From: Cytidiella melzeri
Taxonomy: Eukaryota > Basidiomycota > Agaricomycetes > Polyporales > Irpicaceae
Assembly (NCBI GenBank): GCA_022592445.1
Contig: JABYQR010000511.1
Span: 1-24,914 of the forward strand
Reading direction: 5' to 3'
DNA length: 24,914 nucleotides
Shown here: piece by piece, positions 1 to 9,119 of the stretch
Layout of the letters: each line of letters opens with the position of its first letter
Numbering within the stretch: position 1 is the stretch's first letter
Notes under the pieces: generated by a model
What the model was told of the DNA's origin: nothing
The model's input: the letters and a program-made list of their open reading frames with translations, nothing else
The model's database searches: none
Translations under genes and position numbers: made by a program

Positions 1-662
1 GAGAGTAAGAGTGGTGGTGAGCGAAGTACTGGTGGGTACTGAGTAGTCCTGGTTCAACAGAGTGGATAAGACTGAGGGGATATGCCCTCAGGAGTGCCTC
101 TATATATACATGAAGGGAAGGACCCCAGGTACTACCCTAAGACCCCTAATACCTACATGAGTAAGCGAAGTAATCTACCTTACTAAGCATGCCCTATGCC
201 CTAGTGGTGCCACTTCAATAATCAACCAATAGCAATTGTCCCCATGACCTGACCCCATGACCCAGCTCCAAGGCTAGACTTGTTCTAGTTTGTTCTAAGA
301 CAAGGCTAGACTTTTCCAGAAGGTTCTATGAACTATGACATCATCTAATGGAATGTTCTATACTATGACATCATAGTTCCAGCAAGTTCCACAAGGTTCC
401 AGAGAGTTCTATCATGTGATACACAGATAAGGAAAGGAGCGCATCAGCGCATCAGAGACAGGAGGCGCATCAGCGCATCAATTGATAGGCACTGAGAATA
501 AGCGCCGGGATAGGCGCCTGATAAGCGCCAGATAAGCGCTGGATAAGCACCTAAATAGACGCCGGATAAGCGCTGGATAAGCGCTTGACAAGCGCTTAAA
601 TATTCCAATAATACCGTTGCCTGGTAAGGCAAGTCTTGTAGAAACATTGAAAATCTGTGACA
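1..662 (-). repeat. 3' LTR of the chromovirus (12 bp cut off by window edge)
   Basis: This segment aligns throughout with 8391-8994. On the minus strand it starts TGTCACAG at 662 and would end CACCACA just outside the window. It is 58 bp longer than the other LTR: 13 extra bp near 81-93 and 45 extra bp near 507-551, inside a stretch of repeated ATAAGCGC-type motifs. Other internal structure includes tandem GCGCATCA motifs at about 440-480 and two ATGACATCAT copies near 337-373 that resemble CRE-like sites with one mismatch. A minus-strand TATATATA lies at 111-118, so most of the LTR is U3. Confidence 0.95.
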
Positions 663-677
663 TTACCCCCCCTTCTT
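663..677 (-). other. polypurine tract of the chromovirus
   Basis: Read on the minus strand this is AAGAAGGGGGGGTAA, immediately before the TG that opens the 3' LTR. A purine run at this place primes plus-strand DNA synthesis in LTR retrotransposons. Between it and the integrase stop (678-899) there is only untranslated sequence with no recognisable feature. Confidence 0.85.
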
Positions 678-899
678 GCTTTGAACTCCGTGCAAAGAGT
701 TTTGAACGAACACCTTGGTCATTAAGTCCACTTTTTCACCATTGTCAAGAGGGTGCCTAAGCAATTCCGAGTGACTCTAGCGGCTTCTACCGACGCCCCT
801 GACGGGGTTCACACCTCATTGGCTGATGGTAGTCTAGTCTGTACCCTCCTCGGTTGCGTCATTGGATCGTGTATGATCCTTGGTGTGTTGTTCATAACT

Positions 900-1610
900 T
901 TATACACAGTAAATCGTAGCTGAGCAAATAGCTCGGGGATGATCGTTGTAGAATTTCTTGATCGCTTCTTGGGCGTGCGTGATGTTTTCTACAGGTTCCC
1001 ATGTGTCGTCGTTCGGTCCGTAGCCTTTCCAGCGTATGTAATACTGAAGCTTTTTGGCACGACCTGTACGTCTTGACTTGAGAATCTTCTTGACTTCGTA
1101 TTCTTCTTCTCCGTCAATGATATCTGGCGGAGGCATCTCCAGCTTTTGGCCTTCGAATTCAGGTTTGTTGTACGGTACCAACTTGCTTGCATGGAATACA
1201 GGGTGTATCCTTGGTGAACGTTTGGGCCATTCCAGTCTGAATGTGACCGGCGAAAGCTTTTCAGCAATCTTGAATGGGCCATAGTACTTGGCTGACAGCT
1301 TATGTCCAGATTTTTGGTAGTCTCTCAGATCTAGCATGACCTGATTGCCTTCGTTGAAGGGGACCTTCTGGACGTGCTTGTCATAGTACCACTTCATGCA
1401 TTCAGCTGCAAGTTGTAACGCCGCCTTAGCATGCTCTTGAGCTTGCAAGCGGTTCCACATGATGTCATTCATGTCAGACCTTTTCAGGTCCTTAGTGAGC
1501 GTTAGACCAGCTCTAGGGTGTCTGCCGTATTCGAGGTAGAAAGGCGAGTGCTTAGTTCCCTTGTGCGCTGCATTGTTGTTTGCAAACTCAGCCGAGCTGA
1601 GCAATCTAGC
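900..1610 (-). pseudogene. pol: pol 3' segment: integrase C-terminus with chromodomain
   Basis: This is the end of the pol polyprotein. Reading begins right after the solo LTR with the usual LLSSAEFANNN-like stretch that follows the integrase core. It continues through the GPY/F module (KYYGPFKI at about 1268-1291) and ends in a chromodomain at about 930-1113, with EEEYEVKKIL, YYIRWKGY and TWEPVENI recognisable, before the TAA at 900-902. Chromodomains of fungal chromoviruses are known to bind modified histone H3 and steer integration to heterochromatin. The aromatic positions in Y-E-V, W-K-G-Y and T-W-E-P are kept. The segment is open, but is separated from the rest of integrase by the inserted LTR, so it is not expressed as part of pol. 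Removing the 758-bp LTR and one 5-bp duplicate would put it in frame with the upstream pol frame. Confidence 0.93.
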
Positions 1611-2368
1611 TGTCACGGAGACGGAGCTCGACGTAACGACTAGGGACATGGAGTGGAAGACAACGACGAGGTGGTGGCAGGCGTATAGCACAATGCTCTC
1701 ACCAGCTATAAACCTTATACAGATATCTAGCCCAGTAAAGACCAAGTTAGGATTGGGTACTACCAGCTATGTAATACAGAGGGGGTTTGCTTACCTAGCC
1801 CAGTAAAGACCAAGAGGTCGAGATGGGGGGCTAGGAGCGTACATGTAGCAGTATATATAGACTTCAGGGACCTGCGCACAGACCATGTTGAGGGCAGGCT
1901 TTGCAAGAAGCCGTGTGAACGAAGAACAAAAGAACTACCTAAAGGAGAACAATAGCTATTGTCTAGACTTTGCCAAGAACTCTACTCGTGAGAGAATCTA
2001 TCTAAAAGGAGACCAACTATTGTATTCCATTCCCACACCTGTGAGAACATCCTTCCATAAAGAGAACAATAAGGAAAGAACAAAAGGAGTCCATGTGGAC
2101 GTCATCTATGACATCAAACCCTAGCTATGGGCTGAACCATGTGTCTGTAGCCATGTGGTCTTACTTAAGCTAAGTCACATGCCAGTGTGACGTAGTAGCA
2201 AGTAATGTGACTGTGTGGAGCATCTAAGCCACGTGATACGGGCGCTTAATAGACGTGAAAAGGGAGTTTATGCAGAGAGAGTTGCAACTGAGCTGCAGCC
2301 CGGAGTTTTATAGATAAAAACAACAGGTAAATTGCGAGAATTAAGGGCTAGTCAGGCCATCCATGACA
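1611..2368 (+). mobile_element. solo LTR (family 2, copy 1) inside the integrase gene
   Basis: It begins TGTCACGG and ends CCATGACA. It is flanked by a perfect 5-bp target duplication CTAGC at 1606-1610 and 2369-2373, as made by LTR-element integrases. It lies opposite to its host element. Internal marks shared by all four copies include two spaced copies of CCCAGTAAAGACCAAG (about 1733 and 1801), a TATA box TATATATAG at 1852-1860, the 14-bp palindrome ACAATAGCTATTGT, and CACGTG at 2230-2235. No internal coding region remains, so this is the product of LTR-LTR recombination or a non-autonomous unit. An open frame at 1885-2124 is not kept in copy 3. Confidence 0.93.
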
Positions 2369-3400
2369 CTAGCCCAGTTGTCATGTAGTTGATCAACGTA
2401 ACAACGCAGGTACTGTTCGAGCGTTTGATTAACTCGTTAAGTTTGACCATCAGTCTGCGGATGATATGCAGTAGTCATTGTAGATTCTATCCCTAGCATT
2501 TTACACCATTCCTGGAATAAATCTGCCGCGAATTGTGGACCTCGGTTGGAAATGATTTGCAAGGGTAACCCGTGAAGGGTCCAAACTCTCTCATAGAGTA
2601 GAGCTGCAAGGTCTTTTGCCGAGAACTTGTTTACAATAGGGAAGAAGTGCACCCTTTTAGTGAGGCGGTCTACGACTACGCAGATAGCATTGAAGCCATC
2701 AGACTCCGGTAACTGAGTAATCAAGTCAACAGTCATGATATCCCATGGTTCGGCCGGAACCGGATTAGGGATGAGTGGTCCGTAAGGCTGTTGCGGACGA
2801 GTCTTCATCCGCTGACATGTGTCACAGCCTGTCACATATTTCTTGACATCAGTGGTTAAACCTGGCCACCAGTAGTTTCTCGAGATCAGTTTGTACGTTT
2901 TCCATCTGCCAGGATGTCCGGCAGAAGGTAGATCGTGATGCATCTGGATGATTTGGCATCTCAGATCTAATTTCTGATCTTTGGGGATGTAGACTTTTCC
3001 ACGGTATAGGAGTAATCCGTTCTCAAAATTCCATTCCTCTAGTGATTTCTTGAACTCCCTAGGACCAGAGTTAAGTAACTGCTGATAGTCCTTGGTAACT
3101 TCGTCGTTCATGAGTGCTTCCTTGACCCGTCTTAGGATTTCATCGTTGTTGATAGGCAAGTCATGAGAGTTTTCGATAGCAGAGATGGCAAAAAACTCGG
3201 GTTTAAGGAGAATTTTGTCCTCATTATTGGAATTTACCCCCTCTTCATGATCTGGCCTCCTGGACAGAGGATCTGCGGTAAGCATGGTCTTTCCGGGTTT
3301 GTGCCGGAGCTCGAAATTGAATCGTGTGAGGTATAACACCCATCGCGCTTGTCTCCAAGTCAGCTTCTGGGCATTCCTGAAATATGTCAGGTTTGGTCAT
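2369..3400 (-). pseudogene. pol: pol segment: integrase zinc-binding and catalytic core
   Basis: The pol frame resumes after the second frameshift with the RNase H tail (QARWVLYLTRFNFEL). It then enters integrase: an HHCC zinc module (HH...AGHPG...CDTCQ) and an RNase H-fold core. The first catalytic aspartate is present (TVDLI, codon 2725-2727). The second is changed: the usual SDRGPQF reads SNRGPQF, with AAC at 2545-2547. Exactly 35 residues further, where the catalytic glutamate follows TDGQT, there is a TAA (2437-2439). The frame then reads on to the solo LTR at 2368. Integrase normally inserts the cDNA by strand transfer; this product would lack two of three catalytic residues and could not. 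Confidence 0.93.
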
Positions 3401-3950
3401 CCGACCATATTTCTACGGTAATCGGATGTCCCTCCAGATGTTGACAATACTCTTCCAGGGCACGGATAATAGCCAACAACTCTTTATTGTATATCTCATA
3501 ATTACGTTCATGAACGTTGAGTGATTTAGAGTAGAAGGCCACTGGATGCCACAGCTTGTCAGATGGGTCCAGTTGTGATAATACCGCTCCTGTAGCAAAG
3601 TCGCTAGCATCTGTTTCCAGACGGAAAGGGTTTTCGTCATCTGGTATCCTCAGAATGGGTGCTGACGTAAAAGCCTGCTTCAGACTTTGGAAGGCCTGTT
3701 CCTGAGCATCTTTCCAGATCCAGGATTGTTCCTTCTTTGTAAGAATAGTGAGCGGTTTCGCATGTTTAGCAAAGTCCTTAATGAAACGCCGATAGAAGTT
3801 GGCGAAGCCTAAGAAGGCTTGGACTTGCTTAACCTTTTCAGGTCGCGGCCACTCAGTAACTCCGGTGAGTTTGGCTGGATCCATTTCGATATGTCCGTGA
3901 GAAATGATCATGCCTAGGTACTCAATGCGATCTTTTTTAAAAAAAGCATT
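3387..3950 (-). pseudogene. pol: pol segment: RT thumb/connection and RNase H
   Basis: This stretch is in a different frame from the rest of pol. It opens with the RT thumb (RIEYLGMIIS, FLGFANFYRRFI) and continues into RNase H with LETDASDFATGAVLSQ, PVAFYSKSL and NYEIYNKELLA, so the catalytic acidic residues of that domain are visible. The entry shift lies in a T7/A6 run read on the minus strand (about 3933-3945); one extra T explains it. The exit shift lies near 3395-3405, where one extra base in GATGACCAAAC takes reading into TGA at 3387-3389 while the true pol frame continues. RNase H would degrade the RNA strand of the RNA:DNA hybrid. Both shifts look like ordinary slippage mutations. Confidence 0.9.
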
Positions 3951-4620
3951 TTTCCGGTTTGGCAAATAGATCGTTCTCGCGTAGACGCTTGAGCACTTCC
4001 TGTGTGATGCGACGGTTTTCCTTCTTGTCTTCAGTGAAGATGAGGATGTCGTCGAGATACACCATGACATGTCCTTCTAAGATCAAATCACTCAGAATTT
4101 CATTCATCATGGCTTGGAACGTTGCAGGTGCGTTGCTGAAACCAAAATACATCACCTTGGCTTCGAAAAGGCCACGGTGTGTGATGAACGCTGTCTTCCA
4201 TTCGTCACCCTTTCGGATGCGAACGTTGTTGTATCCCCATCTAAGATCAATCTTTGAGAAGACCTTAGCCTTGCTTAACGAATTGATTAAATCGTTGATG
4301 CGAGGTATGGGGTACCGGTTTTTCACCGTGATGTCGTTCAGTTTTCGGTAATCTTGAACAAGGCGTAACGAGCCATCTTTCTTCTTGACGAAGAATACAG
4401 GTGCTGCAATCGGACTTTTTGATTTGCGGATGTAACCTTTTCGGAGTTCCTCTTCGATCCATTGATCTAGAGAATTCTTTTCCATTGGAGACAGCGGGTA
4501 TAGTTTAGCCGCTTTGGGAAGGGAGGCACCTTCCTCAAATTCGATTGCGTGATTGGACGGTTTGCGTAACGGCATGCGCTCTGATCTTTTCTTTGAAAAG
4601 ACGTCACCAAATTCCCATAA
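3937..4620 (-). pseudogene. pol: pol segment: reverse transcriptase fingers and palm
   Basis: The frame shows the standard Ty3/gypsy RT order: NHAIEF and YPLSPME linker, LRKGYIRKSKSPIAAPVFFV, DGSLRLVQDYRKLN, RYPIPRI, FSKIDLRWGYN, the palm motif YFGFSNAPATFQ and the catalytic YLDD box (4048-4059), so both polymerase aspartates of the box are kept. The frame is entered after a TGA at 4621-4623 and ends in a TAA at 3937-3939 created by the homopolymer shift. RT copies the element RNA into cDNA inside gag particles. The core residues are intact; only translation is broken. Confidence 0.93.
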
Positions 4621-5457
4621 TCATTTTGGTACTAATGGTTTCCAATTGACGGATTCCTGTTCGTCAAAACCGTCTTCAAAGCCCTCATCTTTCTTTCCAG
4701 AAAGTTCAGCGATTATCTCCGCTATTTCTTGGTCTTCTGGATCGTCTAAGTCGATCCAGTGGATGTGAGGGTTGTCCGGGTTGACACTTCCTATTCCGTC
4801 CAGGTTGTCTGACACCGAACGTCCCTTAGGTAACTCAAGCTCATCGATCTCTTCTTGAGTTACAGTGATGTTTTTACGAGCTCTTGGGGCACAGAGTTCA
4901 GGACATCTGGTAAATCTCCACTCGCCATTTGCCCAATCTATCTCCGGATTGTGGCGGCGTAAGAAGGTCATCCCAATAATCATTTGTTTACTACCGAGAT
5001 CAGTAACGAGCATGTGTTGTCTTGCTCAGTGCAAACCTATTTCTAGGTATGCACGTACTGAGTGAGTGATTTGACCATCTTTATTGGGAGTACCGTCGAC
5101 GTTGATGATGTTAAACGGTGATGCCAGTTGATTTGTTACCAGATTGTTACTTTCAAACACTGACTTACTGATGAACGTGGTTGTGGCTCCTGAATCTACC
5201 AGAGCTTCGACCTGCACTTTCTTTCCATATACCCAAATTGTAACCGGTAGAAAAAATGAATTCTTTGAACGCGTTACATTTTTGACAGTATCTACGGTAC
5301 AAAGATCAAGGGTATTCGGGCCTAAGCGTTCATGTTCGCAGGGAGTCACATGACGCTTCGGAAAAATCCTTGCCCTTGGTCGGCTTTTTCCCTTTACCCT
5401 TGTCAGGGGACGGGTGAGGAGTCGAAGGTTCATCATCTTCTGTTGGAACCTCCTCTA
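4621..5457 (-). pseudogene. pol: pol 5' segment: retropepsin-like aspartic protease and linker to RT
   Basis: The pol frame is open from just after an in-frame TAG at 5455-5457. The protease has its catalytic motif DSGA (5185-5196, in ALVDSGATTTFIS) and the later GMTFLRRHNPEIDW segment, which matches the second conserved block of these proteases (usually I-L-G-M-x-W-L). A TGA at 5026-5028 (after EIGLH) splits the protease and another at 4621-4623 (after LVPK) precedes RT; all parts share one frame. The protease would cut gag-pol into mature proteins. The frame lies +1 relative to gag and overlaps it at 5330-5454. Confidence 0.92.
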
Positions 5458-6799
5458 TATGAGCTGCCAACTCTAGGCGCGCGGTATTTACATTTTTTGT
5501 TTTAGACGACGAAGCCTTAGGGGCTTCAGCCTCGCTGTCCATTCCCGAGTCCTCGGCATCTGCTGCCCAAATCTTCTTCGGCGCCGAAGACTTGCCATCC
5601 TTCTTCTTGTCATCAGGTTTCTTCTTAAGGCCGTTGAGGTTACATTCGTCCGTATTATGTCCTTTGGACTTGTGAATGTGACAGAACTTTTCCAACTTTT
5701 CAGTCGAGTTCACCTCTTTGCCCTTGCCCTTGTTCCGCTTCTTGTTCTTCTTCTTCTTTTTGTCCGCAGCATCCACCTCCATGGGCGTGGACGTATCCTT
5801 CTCCTTTGCGAAGATCTGGCCTTGTGCTTTCTCCGGATAGACCTTCTTGTGGATGTCCAATAAGAGGTCGAGGAACTGGGGCCAAGTAGTCGGAATTTGA
5901 TTTTCATCTTTTCCAATCATGACGAGCCTCATGTCCTTCTCGATGACGTGCTTGAGCTTGTGAATAAGCAAGTCGTCCTTGTATCCAGAAAGCCTTCCAA
6001 GCGTACGGAAACATTCCGCGTACTTGACAAAGTTCTTATGTGCCAGATCTGTATTGTTAAACAAGGCATTGAGCTCCTTTTGAGCACCTTCCTTGTCGTC
6101 CCGTTGCCTGTATTGTACCTTGAGCTCGTTTTCGAACTCTTCCCACGTTCCAATCGTCTGACCCTTCGTGAGCTTCTTAATCCACGGCTCCATGTATTGA
6201 GCTGCCGCGCCTGAGAGCCGGTTCATCGCGACGGCAATACGTTGCCTGTCAGTAGCAACGTTCTCGTGGACAAGCCACAGAGAGATCTTGTTCAACCACT
6301 CATTGAACTTGACCTTGCCGTCAGTGCCATGGAACTCCGGAGGTTCGCCAATCTTGGGCTGGCGCGAGGATCCTCCTTGTCCTTGAGACAAGGGAAGCTG
6401 ATTAATCTGGTTGACAACGTTGGTGATCGTTGTCTTCACCATGTCAAGATCAGTGTCCATCCGCTGGACTTGTGTGTCTGCAGCGGACTGCGAGTAGAGG
6501 TCTTGAGCGACCTTATCGATATATTCTTGGAGGTTATCCTCCAACAACGACAGCTGATTGTTCCAGATGAGCACCATTTGATTCATCATATTGTGGACGA
6601 TGGCAGCAGTTGCTCCACCTTCAACCGTACGAGTGAAAGTGCTTTGGGCTGTGTTCAGGTTGTGGTAGATGTGCTGCTCGAAGTTCTCCACAGAAGGGTT
6701 ATAGACAATTGGCGTAATCTTGCCAAAGGTAACCTAATGGGTGAGGTTAGAAGCAGCAGCGGGGGCAGCGCTGGATCCGGCGTTGGATTGAGTGGCCAT
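5330..6799 (-). pseudogene. gag: gag with one premature stop
   Basis: An ATG at 6797-6799 starts MATQSNAGSSAAPAAASN in the same frame as the long open stretch below it; a TAG at 6734-6736 interrupts after 21 codons, leaving 453 open codons if translation began downstream. The protein has the chromovirus gag landmark PPEFHGTDGKVKFNEWLNKI (capsid N-domain), a long helical capsid region, and a zinc-knuckle-like motif at about 5641-5682 spaced C-X2-H-X4-H-X4-C (FCHIHKSKGHNTDEC), i.e. CHHC rather than the usual CCHC. A lysine-rich tract (KKKKKNKKRNKGKGK) precedes it, fit for RNA binding. The C-terminal tail is acidic, then Lys-rich. Gag would form the particle in which reverse transcription occurs. 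Confidence 0.9.
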
Positions 6800-6970
6800 T
6801 GCTTTCTAATTTCTTAGTTAGCAAAGGATAAGCGAAATACTATTTCTAGTATAAGAAGAAGAGAAACACCACTTTTCACACATTGAACTCTTGTCAGAGT
6901 TGTTTTCACACATTAAATCCTTTTCAGGAAGTTGTCACTGATTAAAATGAGGCTTGTCAGCCAATACATT

Positions 6971-7750
6971 TTATTCCATTTCCGCATATACAAAGGTGTT
7001 CATTTCAAACAGCCCTTCTAGTAGCTCTAAGATATAACCCCATCTCCAGTGTATGTCCACAAAACTAATTCTACCCAAACTTTTCAAGTCCTTTTTCAAC
7101 ATTCTCCATTCCCTATTCGACATCTTGTCCGTATGGTTCTCCTTGAACCACTGTTCTATCATGTAGACCCGACCAAGCAGCAACTGAACATTTTTGCGAC
7201 GAGTGTTGAGCCGTGCATCCGAAGATTGGGCACCACTTGCGAAAGAGGTGTTCAGCTTGTTGAGCACAGGCTCAAGCCTTTGGCAGGCTGCTGTGATCAT
7301 GGGTTTGAACTCCTGTTGACGAAGCATAAGCTTCGTCTTACGGAAGTGGAGATTGGAGGGAAGAGGAGTGGGAGTGGAAATGTGAGTACACCTGTTTCGA
7401 TCCTCGATTCGCTGAAGAAGAGTAAGCTTTTCAGCTTCCTCTTTCTCCTGCTTCTCAATCCTATCGAGAAGACTTCTCTGAGACATGAGACTAGAGAGTT
7501 GTCTCATTCGAGCTTGGTTCTCTTCATGCTCAATGGTCGTTCGAGCTTGCTCTTCAAGGTCAATCCTCTTGATAAGAGGTTTGTTGTCAGGGTACTTGAT
7601 ACGGCGAGGCTTGCCGGTGTCCTTGAACTTGTTGAGAGTCTCCTTGTAGACTGCGAAGTGTTCTTGAAGTCCAGTGACTTCATTGCGGACGGGGATAGAG
7701 TAGGGGGCCTTGTGGCCGGTCTTAGCAGCGACATAGCGGGAGAGTGGCAT
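6971..7750 (-). CDS. accessory ORF upstream of gag, unknown function (259 aa)
   Basis: An ATG at 7748-7750 opens 259 uninterrupted codons to TAA at 6971-6973, in sense orientation between the 5' LTR and gag. I do not recognise the family. The N-terminus (1-62) is basic. Residues about 63-120 are rich in E, K, L, R and Q with heptad-like spacing (RSLLDRIEKQEKEEAEKL), suggesting a coiled coil. A Pro/Ser linker (STPTPLPSN) leads to a helical C-terminal half ending in a Trp/Tyr-rich segment (VDIHWRWGYILELLEG). There is no signal peptide, membrane segment or zinc finger. It is the only long frame of the element without a stop or frameshift. The 171-bp gap to gag carries two degenerate TTTTCACACATT repeats. 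It could be an element-encoded helper, a captured host gene fragment, or a chance survivor. Confidence 0.7.
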   Translation of the reverse strand: MPLSRYVAAKTGHKAPYSIPVRNEVTGLQEHFAVYKETLNKFKDTGKPRRIKYPDNKPLIKRIDLEEQARTTIEHEENQARMRQLSSLMSQRSLLDRIEKQEKEEAEKLTLLQRIEDRNRCTHISTPTPLPSNLHFRKTKLMLRQQEFKPMITAACQRLEPVLNKLNTSFASGAQSSDARLNTRRKNVQLLLGRVYMIEQWFKENHTDKMSNREWRMLKKDLKSLGRISFVDIHWRWGYILELLEGLFEMNTFVYAEME

Positions 7751-8378
7751 GGTGACTGTGTGACAAAGTGTAATGAGCTTGTCAGCTCAGTGGTGTGCGA
7801 AAACAAATCTCCATAAAGGAGAGGTCCTGTGTGTGCGTGGGGTAGTGCCGGCGTCGGCCTGGACTCTCTCTCCAGGTCCGGTGGTGTAAGGATCTCCGTC
7901 ATGGTTCCACCCATGCGGCAAATGGTTGGCGGATCAGTATTACACTGACCCTAAGTCCGGCCAGAACAAGTTACCTGTCTACGTGCCTAGGCACTCATGG
8001 GTTTCTAGTCCTGTTGTCTAGCTCTTATAACGAGCTGTCTGACACCAGACTCCACTATCGCCTGTGGGGAGGCACACTTTCATCATGTTGGCATAATGCC
8101 AACCCCTGCTCTGATCAGCTCTAGGAGCGTCGGGCGAGAGGGTGATTCAAGTTGTGCACATCAAGGCAAAGCCTAGACATGACTACCACTTAGAGCCTAT
8201 GGTCCGGCTACCTCTATGTCTAGAGGGTTTGTAAAGGGGCCCACGCACAGGCACAAGACCTAGAAGAAAGGGAAAGAAACCTCCAGCACGTCCAGAGACG
8301 TGAGGGAGTAGGGGCAGTCTTATCCAAATGTAACAGTAATGCTACACTTACCAGAGAAGTTGGTTAACTTGAGGGGGA
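7751..8378 (-). other. 5' leader of the chromovirus
   Basis: These 628 bp lie between the 5' LTR and the accessory ORF and have no convincing gene; an overlapping open frame at 7504-7914 has no recognisable content and is mostly a shadow. The bases next to the LTR read, on the minus strand, TCCCCCTCAAGTTAACC. They do not start with TGG as a tRNA-primed binding site would, and I found no complement to them in the LTR region where the RNA should start. The primer is therefore unresolved. Confidence 0.6.
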
Positions 8379-8994
8379 TGTGGTGAGATAGAGAGTAAGA
8401 GTGGTGGTGAGCGAAGTACTGGTGGGTACTGAGTAGTCCTGGTTCAACAGAGTGGATAAGACTGAGGGGAGTGCCTCTATATATACATGAAGGGGAGGAC
8501 CCCAGGTACTACCTTAAGACCCCTAATACCTACATGAGTGAGCGAAGTAATCTACCTTACTAAGCATGCCCTATGCCCTAGTGGTGCCACTTCAATAATC
8601 AACCAATAGCAATTGTCCCCATGACCTGACCCCATGACCCAACTCCAAGGCTAGACTTGTTCTAGCTTGTTCTAAGACAAGGCTAGACTTTTCCAGAAGG
8701 TTCTATGAACTATGACATCATCTAATGGAATGTTCTATACTATGACATCATAGTTCCAGCAAGTTCCACAAGGTTCCAGAGAGTGCTATCATGTGATACA
8801 CAGATAAGGAAAGGAGCGCATCAGCGCATCAGAGACAGGAGGCGCATCAGCGCATCAATTGATAGGCACTGAGAATAAGCGCCTAAATAGACGCCGGATA
8901 AGCGCTGGATAAGCGCTTGACAAGCGCTTAAATATTCCAATAATACCGTTGCCTGGTAAGGCAAGTCTTGTAGAAACATTGAAAATCTGTGACA
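8379..8994 (-). repeat. 5' LTR of the chromovirus (616 bp)
   Basis: On the minus strand it starts TGTCACAG at 8994 and ends CACCACA at 8379, giving TG...CA ends. It matches 1-662 apart from small substitutions and two length differences of 13 and 45 bp. This copy would act as promoter for the element. Confidence 0.95.
8478..8485 (-). promoter_or_regulatory. TATA box in the 5' LTR
   Basis: TATATATA read on the minus strand, about 100 bp before the LTR end. Its place implies a start site near 8450 and a short R-U5 of roughly 70-80 nt, with the repeat-rich remainder being U3. The equivalent box in the 3' LTR is at 111-118. Confidence 0.55.
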
Positions 8995-9119
8995 GTGTCG
9001 AGTTTATCACAACATTTCCTCTTCACTGCAACAGTGTTTCGCATTTCCAATTTGATTTGTGCCTTAGTCCTGTTATCTACATTACAAGGTGTTTTGCGTT
9101 GATCCTACCTGCACACTGA

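Larger units (their letters stand above)
1..8994 (-). mobile_element. Ty3/gypsy chromovirus LTR retrotransposon, decayed, nearly full length
   Basis: Two related LTRs (1-662 and 8379-8994) enclose, read on the minus strand, a leader, an accessory ORF, gag, protease, reverse transcriptase, RNase H, integrase and a C-terminal chromodomain. That order (PR-RT-RH-IN) plus the chromodomain marks a Ty3/gypsy chromovirus. A purine-rich tract directly inside the low-coordinate LTR confirms the orientation. The copy cannot be autonomous: gag has one stop, pol has three stops and two frameshifts, two integrase catalytic residues are lost, and a foreign solo LTR sits in integrase. The first 12 bp of the low-coordinate LTR lie outside the window, so the host target duplication cannot be tested; the flank at 8995 begins GTGTC. 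Confidence 0.95.

Noticed and set aside
1054..1806. Plus-strand open frames across integrase (1054-1284, 1561-1806)
   Set aside because: They are antisense shadows of the chromodomain/integrase region and of the solo LTR.
1885..2124. 79-codon open frame inside solo LTR copy 1
   Set aside because: The same frame in copy 3 meets TAA in the TCTATTAAG stretch near 12121, and no motif is present; it is LTR sequence that happens to be open.
3933..3945. Programmed frameshift between RT palm and RNase H
   Set aside because: The shift sits in a homopolymer inside a conserved polyprotein domain where no retrotransposon is known to shift; a one-base slippage mutation or assembly error is simpler.
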